From Methanobrevibacter sp. (GTDB lineage: Archaea; Methanobacteriota; Methanobacteria; Methanobacteriales; Methanobacteriaceae), in contig JAFRCZ010000149.1 of the NCBI GenBank assembly GCA_017404125.1, positions 1-10,300 on the forward strand: 10,300 nucleotides of DNA. Direction: 5' to 3'. The notes beneath the pieces are model-generated. The model saw only the letters and a list, made by a program, of their open reading frames with translations, was not told where the DNA came from and searched no databases. Each line of letters starts with the position of its first letter. Position 1 is the first letter of the stretch. This document shows positions 6,576 to 10,300 of the stretch, in pieces. The translations under genes and the position numbers were made by a program.

Positions 6576-6690
6576 GTTATCTGTCATTTTAAAATAACGG
6601 GATTTTTCTTTTTTATAATTTATAAATAAATTTTTAAATAAATTTTTTAATAACTTTTTTCTTATTTTATTATTGGAAATTAATTTAAAA

Positions 6691-6705
6691 ACTATTTTAT
6701 ATAAT
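6691..6705 (+). promoter_or_regulatory. Candidate TATA box of the mmp3-mmp6-mmp5-mmp15 operon
   Basis: ACTATTTTATATAAT, containing TTTTATATAA at 6695-6704, is identical over 15 bases to the element at 4037-4051 upstream of the importer. If used, transcription would start near 6730 and leave a leader of about 115 bases. More proximal AT boxes, such as TTTTATAAG at 6782-6790, are alternatives and would give a leader of about 30 bases. Confidence 0.45.
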
Positions 6706-6761
6706 TAATAATATAAATATACTTAATTTATAAAATAGGGTAATTTTTTAATTTAATTTAA

Positions 6762-6775
6762 TTAATTTAAATTAA
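6762..6775. promoter_or_regulatory. AT palindrome upstream of mmp3
   Basis: TTAATTTAAATTAA is a perfect 14-base palindrome between the distal and proximal TATA candidates. Its ATTTAAAT core matches the repeats upstream of the permease. It is a possible operator, but symmetry arises easily in DNA this rich in A and T. Confidence 0.25.
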
Positions 6776-6846
6776 CTCTTATTTTATAAGTATAGTTACT
6801 ATTAACTGTTGATAATTATAGTTTTATTAAAAAAAGAGGCAAGCCT

Positions 6847-8400
6847 ATGCTAATTAAAATTAATGGAGAAGATGTGGATATTCCTGAAGGCTCTACCATT
6901 AAGGATGCTATTGAAATTTCAAATGCTCCTTATAAGAAAGGCAGTATTGTTTGTCTTATCAAAGGGGAAAGCGAGATACAAAGCAATGTCCTCAAATATA
7001 AGATTAAAACACCTAAAGGAAGTATTCTCATTGAATTGGAAGTTTCTGAAAAATCACAGCCTTTAACTGATTTCTTCAATGAAAATTATTCTCAGTTTAT
7101 CTCTAATAATGTTCGTTGGGAAACCTCTAATGAAGTGGCTATCGGTCCTGTTAGCTCTAAATTTGAACCGTCACACGATGAGTTTGCATACTTTGACAAT
7201 GAGGTCTTGATTAGCTTATCAGGATTTTCCGCTGAGGCCACTCATATAATCTTTGTAAAGGATGACCACTCTAATGTTTATGGTGTTCCGAAATACAGTG
7301 ATCGTGGGGTATTTGCAAGGGTTATAGGTGGAAGAAAAACATTATTCTCATTAACTGATGATGATGAAATCTTAGCTATAGAACCTGTAATTGAGCGAAG
7401 TACCGTTCAAGACAGTACTGGTGGTTCTAACTTGGATGAAGTTTTGGAACAAGGAAATCAATTATTCACCTATGTTCTTTTTGAACCTAACTTTAATTCT
7501 CCAAAGTCTGTTGAACACTTGTTCTCACTCATTAGAAACGATAAGATTAAAGTTGACTTTGAATCCAACTCATTTGTAGGTTTCTATGAACTCACTGGTT
7601 TGACTAAAGACAAGGAAGAGATTACAGAACGTAAAAGAGGGACAGTTACCTTAAGAAATGAAGGAAACGGTAAAGGTAGAGTTTATATTTATAGAGAAGA
7701 CAGAGTAAGAGCTGAAACTCATACTAATTTAGCTACAGTTAAGCAAGGTATGGAATTGTTTGATATAGCTAAAAAAGGAGATATGATCACTGTAAGAAGC
7801 AGTCCTGACAGAATCCAGCTTATGATGATGACTCAAAAAGAGGCAGAAGAAAAACTCAAAAGTTTGGGCATTAATCATATAAGGACTGGAAATGAGGCAG
7901 ACGATGCTATTATCGTAACTCAAGAACCGGAAAATACTGTTGGTATCTTAGACAATAAGGAAGTCAGCACTTTTGGTTTAGCTAGTGATGAGCTACTCAA
8001 AGTAAAATTAACAGATGATGCTCCAAGAACCAGATGGTACTTAGAGAAAATCACTGGATTGGCAGAAAAGCCAGTTGGAACATTAAAGGTTTACTTTGCA
8101 GTTCCAGATATGAATATGTTCATGTTCCATGGCAATAAGGATGAATCCAAGGGACTTATTCCTGAAAACAATCCGACTGATATCATGAAGGCTGGACAAA
8201 TAGGAGTTACTAACATGTCCCGTAAGAATTTAGGTCTTATTGGTATCAGAACTGTTGACACTACTGATTTCGGACCTACTGGTGAACCCTTCTCTGCTAC
8301 CAATGTTGTTGGTGAAGTTGTTGGAAACATTGAAGGCTTGAACAAGCTTAAAGACGGAAGCACTCTTTATATTTATGAAGTTTACGAGGATGATGAATAG
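6847..8400 (+). CDS. mmp3: Methanogenesis marker protein 3, methyl-coenzyme M reductase activation component
   Basis: 517 residues, recognised as methanogenesis marker 3, often labelled as a cyclophilin-like peptidyl-prolyl isomerase. In Methanothermobacter, Mmp3 was found with McrC, Mmp7 and Mmp17 in the A3a component needed for ATP-dependent reductive activation of methyl-coenzyme M reductase. Its own chemistry is unknown. The first 65 residues (LIKINGEDVDIPEGSTIKDA onward) look like a ubiquitin/ThiS-type beta-grasp domain. Cyclophilin-like beta-rich segments follow, and three stretches ending near 180, 320 and 512 look like related units (see findings). The C-terminal block FGPTGEPFSATNVVGEVVG (475-493) is highly typical of the family. 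There is one cysteine (C36), so no obvious Fe-S motif. The protein appears soluble. AGAGG at 6835-6839 fixes ATG 6847. The stop codon overlaps the AGGAGG that serves mmp6, so the operon is tightly coupled. Confidence 0.85.
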   Translation: MLIKINGEDVDIPEGSTIKDAIEISNAPYKKGSIVCLIKGESEIQSNVLKYKIKTPKGSILIELEVSEKSQPLTDFFNENYSQFISNNVRWETSNEVAIGPVSSKFEPSHDEFAYFDNEVLISLSGFSAEATHIIFVKDDHSNVYGVPKYSDRGVFARVIGGRKTLFSLTDDDEILAIEPVIERSTVQDSTGGSNLDEVLEQGNQLFTYVLFEPNFNSPKSVEHLFSLIRNDKIKVDFESNSFVGFYELTGLTKDKEEITERKRGTVTLRNEGNGKGRVYIYREDRVRAETHTNLATVKQGMELFDIAKKGDMITVRSSPDRIQLMMMTQKEAEEKLKSLGINHIRTGNEADDAIIVTQEPENTVGILDNKEVSTFGLASDELLKVKLTDDAPRTRWYLEKITGLAEKPVGTLKVYFAVPDMNMFMFHGNKDESKGLIPENNPTDIMKAGQIGVTNMSRKNLGLIGIRTVDTTDFGPTGEPFSATNVVGEVVGNIEGLNKLKDGSTLYIYEVYEDDE

Positions 8401-8404
8401 GAGG
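8399..8404 (+). promoter_or_regulatory. Strong ribosome site of mmp6 overlapping the mmp3 stop
   Basis: AGGAGG is a full anti-16S match. It begins inside the mmp3 TAG stop and sits 6 bases before ATG 8411. Ribosomes finishing mmp3 would be placed to restart on mmp6, giving coupled synthesis. Confidence 0.8.
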
Positions 8405-8410
8405 AATTAG

Positions 8411-8896
8411 ATGCCTGCAAATTTATGTATTACTCCAGATTTAGGTAAAGAGGACATGGATCCTGAAGTTTCAACAAGGATGATTATTTTAAGTTCAAAG
8501 GCAAATGTAAGTGAAAGCGAGGTTGTAAACTTCCTGCATATGCTAAACTTGCCTATTACAATTAAATGGACTTGTTACGGTGCTATGATTAGCGGTAAGG
8601 ATGAATATGTAAGACAAGCTATCAGAGAGCTCCGTAAATTGGACCCTTATGGAATTTTTACAAAGGAAAGAGGTTTTGCTCCAGGTGACCCAAGAAGATG
8701 CAGAGGTCACAGATACGGACCAAGGGAAGGTTTCCACCAAATGGAGAAGGAATTCAGGATTCTCGATTATGTTGGTGAAGCTTTGAAAAATCCAAGAGAA
8801 GTGACAATTGAGAAAAAGGAACCTGTTTCTGTTGAATACTTTAAGGAAGTTCTAGAAGAAACTTTAAAAGAAGAAAAAAGTGAGGATGATAAATAA
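8411..8896 (+). CDS. mmp6: Methanogenesis marker protein 6
   Basis: 161 residues, recognised as methanogenesis marker 6; biochemical role unknown. A small alpha/beta N-terminal part (about 23-75) reads [20 protein letters not shown] and continues with a [18 protein letters not shown] segment, resembling a ferredoxin-like or regulatory fold. A conserved arginine- and glycine-rich motif, [20 protein letters not shown], occupies 89-108 and includes Cys97 and His100. The C-terminus (about 125-161) is charged and helical, rich in Glu and Lys. The cysteines are C6, C55 and C97; they are single rather than paired. ATG 8411 follows the AGGAGG at 8399-8404. The gene lies between mmp3 and mmp5 in the same orientation, so a role in methyl-coenzyme M reductase activation or maturation is inferred from context only. 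Confidence 0.85.
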   Translation: MPANLCITPDLGKEDMDPEVSTRMIILSSKANVSESEVVNFLHMLNLPITIKWTCYGAMISGKDEYVRQAIRELRKLDPYGIFTKERGFAPGDPRRCRGHRYGPREGFHQMEKEFRILDYVGEALKNPREVTIEKKEPVSVEYFKEVLEETLKEEKSEDDK

Positions 8897-8932
8897 TAGA
8901 AAGTGAATTGGGACAGTTAGATTTGCTTTCTA
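8897..8932 (+). promoter_or_regulatory. Possible RNA hairpin in the mmp6-mmp5 gap
   Basis: TAGAAAG (8897-8903) and CTTTCTA (8926-8932) are perfect complements around a 22-base loop, starting on the first base after the mmp6 stop. This 60-base gap is the longest in an otherwise tight operon. The ribosome site of mmp5 (AGAGG, 8944-8948) lies 11 bases beyond the stem. It could be a processing or stability element. A stem of only 7 pairs is weak evidence. Confidence 0.3.
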
Positions 8933-8956
8933 GATTATATTTAAGAGGATGATATT

Positions 8957-9466
8957 ATGGTAAAAGTAGCTATTTATCCCCCAAATTCATTGGTTTTAGC
9001 TGACTTGATTGAGAGAAAAGGTCACACTCCTTTAGCTCTTCAAAAACAGATAAGACAAAAGATTAAAGACCCAGAGATTGATTCTCCACCAATGAATATT
9101 ACAGAAGAAGATCCAATCAATGGATTAAAGTATGCAGCTATTGAAGTGCCTTCAGGGGTCAGAGGAAGAATGTCCATTATTGGGCCTCTCATAGATGCAG
9201 CAGAAGCGGCAATTATTGTTGACGGCGCTCCATTTGGTTTTGGTTGTGTAGGCTGTGCAAGAACAAATGAATTATCAATTTTCTGTTTACGTAAAAAGGA
9301 CATTCCTGTCTTGGAAGTTGTCTATCCTGATGATGAAGATGGAACCAGACTTATGGTAAATCAAATCATGGAATTTTTAGACTCCTTGCCTGGTGGCGGA
9401 GGAGACATGGAAGGAGACAGTGATGTTTTAGGTGAACCAATCACTACTAAAAAAGGAGGAGAATAA
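8957..9466 (+). CDS. mmp5: Methanogenesis marker protein 5
   Basis: 169 residues, recognised as methanogenesis marker 5; function unknown. It starts with a strand ([20 protein letters not shown]) and a helix, then a Pro-rich loop (40-55). Next is a conserved core, [20 protein letters not shown] (60-79), leading to a strand, IIVDGAP, and the motif [13 protein letters not shown] (94-106) with the pair C97-x2-C100. C110 follows, then a strand, [10 protein letters not shown] (115-124), and a helix. The tail (145-169) is Gly-rich and polar, probably flexible. The CxxC pair could bind metal or an Fe-S cluster, or be redox active. This region resembles the N-terminal domain of Mmp15 (see findings). 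AGAGGATGAT at 8944-8953 serves ATG 8957. mmp15 begins one base after its stop, so their expression is linked. Confidence 0.85.
   Translation: MVKVAIYPPNSLVLADLIERKGHTPLALQKQIRQKIKDPEIDSPPMNITEEDPINGLKYAAIEVPSGVRGRMSIIGPLIDAAEAAIIVDGAPFGFGCVGCARTNELSIFCLRKKDIPVLEVVYPDDEDGTRLMVNQIMEFLDSLPGGGGDMEGDSDVLGEPITTKKGGE
9455..9461 (+). promoter_or_regulatory. Ribosome site of mmp15 inside the mmp5 3' end
   Basis: GGAGGAG lies within the last codons of mmp5 (encoding its Gly-Gly-Glu end), 6 bases before ATG 9468. Part of the glycine-rich tail of Mmp5 is thus also the translation signal of the next gene. Confidence 0.8.
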
Positions 9467-9467
9467 A

Positions 9468-10300
9468 ATGGTAAAGATTGCACTTGTTTCTTGCGGTACT
9501 GAATATAGTGGTATTCAAAAGGAAATAGAAAAGGCAGCTCTTAAGTTTGGAGCAGAAATTATTCTTCCTGAAATTGATTTGGATTACATTAATGAAGCTT
9601 ATGAGAAATTCGGTTTCTCTGCTCAAAGTTCAAGCTTAAAGCTTATGATTGCAAGGGCTATGTCTATTGTTGAAGGAAGATGCAAGCCTGATGCAGTATT
9701 CATTGCAACTTGTTTCAGATGTGCAGAAGGGGCATTGGTGAGAAACGAAGTAAGACGTTTCATCCAAAACAACACCCGTATTCCTGTAGTTACTTACTCC
9801 TTCACTGAAAGGACTAAAGCAGATGAACTCTTTATCCGTATGGAAGCATTGGCTACCACTGTAACTCGTAGAAGCATTCTTGCTCGTGAAAAGCAAGAAG
9901 GCCTTACCCTTGGACTTGACTCAGGTTCAACAACTACAAAAGCAGTGCTCATGGAAAACAACAAGGTTATCGGTACCGGTTGGACTTCCACTAAAGACAT
10001 TATTGAATCTGCAAAAACTGCAGCTGCAGAAGCATTTGAAGGCACTGGATACAAATGGGATGATGTTGACGGCATAGGAACTACCGGTTACGGCAGATTC
10101 ACTATGGGTCAGGAATTCGGTGCAGAGCTTATCCAAGAGGAATTGTCTGTAAATGCTAAAGGTGCAGTATACCTAGCAGATTGCCAGAAAGGTGAAGCGA
10201 CAGTTCTTGATATCGGTGGTATGGATAACAAGGTAATTACCGTAAACAATGGTATTCCTGATAACTTTACCATGGGTGGTATCTGTGCAGGTGCATCCGG
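9468..10300 (+). CDS. mmp15: Methanogenesis marker protein 15, BcrA/HgdC-type ATPase (3' end outside window)
   Basis: 277 complete codons are visible and the frame is still open at the window end. It is recognised as methanogenesis marker 15, a relative of the ATP-dependent activases of 2-hydroxyacyl-CoA dehydratase and benzoyl-CoA reductase. Those activases carry a [4Fe-4S] cluster between two subunits and push low-potential electrons into a partner. Residues 1-145 form an extra N-terminal domain with C9, C72 and the pair C82-x2-C85 ([16 protein letters not shown]). The ASKHA ATPase follows: phosphate-1 loop [13 protein letters not shown] (148-160), GIGTTGYGR (202-210), phosphate-2 motif [11 protein letters not shown] (246-256), and [10 protein letters not shown] at the edge, where C273 matches the cluster-ligating cysteine of the CAAGTG motif of HgdC. 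The second ligand would lie downstream. GGAGGAG at 9455-9461 sets ATG 9468. Because of the operon context, the likely job is energising or reducing methyl-coenzyme M reductase or its nickel cofactor, which remains an inference. Confidence 0.88.
   Translation, partial: MVKIALVSCGTEYSGIQKEIEKAALKFGAEIILPEIDLDYINEAYEKFGFSAQSSSLKLMIARAMSIVEGRCKPDAVFIATCFRCAEGALVRNEVRRFIQNNTRIPVVTYSFTERTKADELFIRMEALATTVTRRSILAREKQEGLTLGLDSGSTTTKAVLMENNKVIGTGWTSTKDIIESAKTAAAEAFEGTGYKWDDVDGIGTTGYGRFTMGQEFGAELIQEELSVNAKGAVYLADCQKGEATVLDIGGMDNKVITVNNGIPDNFTMGGICAGAS

Larger units (their letters stand above)
6531..6846. other. 316-base AT-rich intergenic region before mmp3
   Basis: No gene is seen. The first 45 bases are the oligo-T terminator. 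Bases 6576-6690 are featureless AT-rich DNA apart from one short GC-containing patch (ATAACGGGAT at 6594-6603). A TATA-like box lies at 6695-6704 and an AT palindrome at 6762-6775. The last 60 bases lead to the AGAGG ribosome site at 6835-6839, 7 bases before ATG 6847. Confidence 0.6.

Noticed and set aside
6576-6598. GTTAT...ATAAC dyad after the importer
   Set aside because: Arms of only five bases with a 13-base spacer; not stronger than chance here.
6863-7066. Alternative-frame plus-strand open frames inside mmp3 (6863-7066, 7391-7579) and mmp15 (9880-10077)
   Set aside because: They are out-of-frame readings of conserved marker genes, with no ribosome site or family resemblance.
1-10300. 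CRISPR array, tRNA or rRNA gene, insertion sequence or phage integration site
   Set aside because: No regularly spaced repeats of 25-40 bases, no tRNA-like cloverleaf with GGTTCRA, no transposase-like protein and no paired terminal repeats were seen.

Overview
The window is a low-GC stretch of archaeal chromosome from a hydrogenotrophic methanogen. The best fit is Methanobacteriales, probably a Methanobrevibacter-like gut species. The evidence is an archaeal Nob1 ribosome-maturation nuclease, a DUF2117-type methanogen protein, and five proteins recognisable as methanogenesis markers (types 2, 3, 6, 5 and 15). Intergenic DNA is extremely AT-rich, with archaeal TATA-like boxes, oligo-T terminators, and Shine-Dalgarno sites of both GGTG and GGAGG types. 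All genes lie on the + strand. The genus is an inference from composition and gene content, and no 16S gene is present.

Layout. 1-393: the 3' part of nob1 (PIN nuclease plus zinc ribbon). 508-2508: a DUF2117-type protein with an NAD-kinase-like GDDT/IPIIGITDGD core and a roughly 195-residue acidic repeat tail. 2636-3613: methanogenesis marker 2, a PurM/HypE-like ATP-binding protein. 3614-4141: a 528-base AT-rich gap with oligo-T terminators, then a TATA box and an inverted repeat that look like the control region of the next gene. 4142-6530: a polar amino acid ABC importer made of a binding protein, a permease and an ATPase. A hairpin plus T-run separates the binding protein from the permease and ATPase genes. 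6531-6846: a second AT-rich gap with terminator and promoter signals. 6847-10300: a compact run of mmp3, mmp6, mmp5 and mmp15, with mmp15 cut by the window edge.

How the parts fit. The marker genes at the right are the centre of interest. Mmp3 is known from the ATP-dependent activation complex of methyl-coenzyme M reductase (MCR), the methane-forming enzyme. Mmp15 is a BcrA/HgdC-type ATPase of the kind that couples ATP hydrolysis to low-potential electron injection. Mmp5 and Mmp6 are cysteine-containing proteins of unknown function encoded between them. The arrangement suggests an MCR activation or cofactor-maturation operon that continues beyond the window. Reading the sequence suggests that the N-terminal domain of Mmp15 and Mmp5 share a CxxCA-centred fold, and that Mmp3 contains three related beta-rich units. 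Neither point is proven here. The importer looks like a bacterial-type cassette placed between two methanogenesis loci. Its binding-protein gene has TTA-rich codon use and its own terminator, consistent with high, separately tuned expression.
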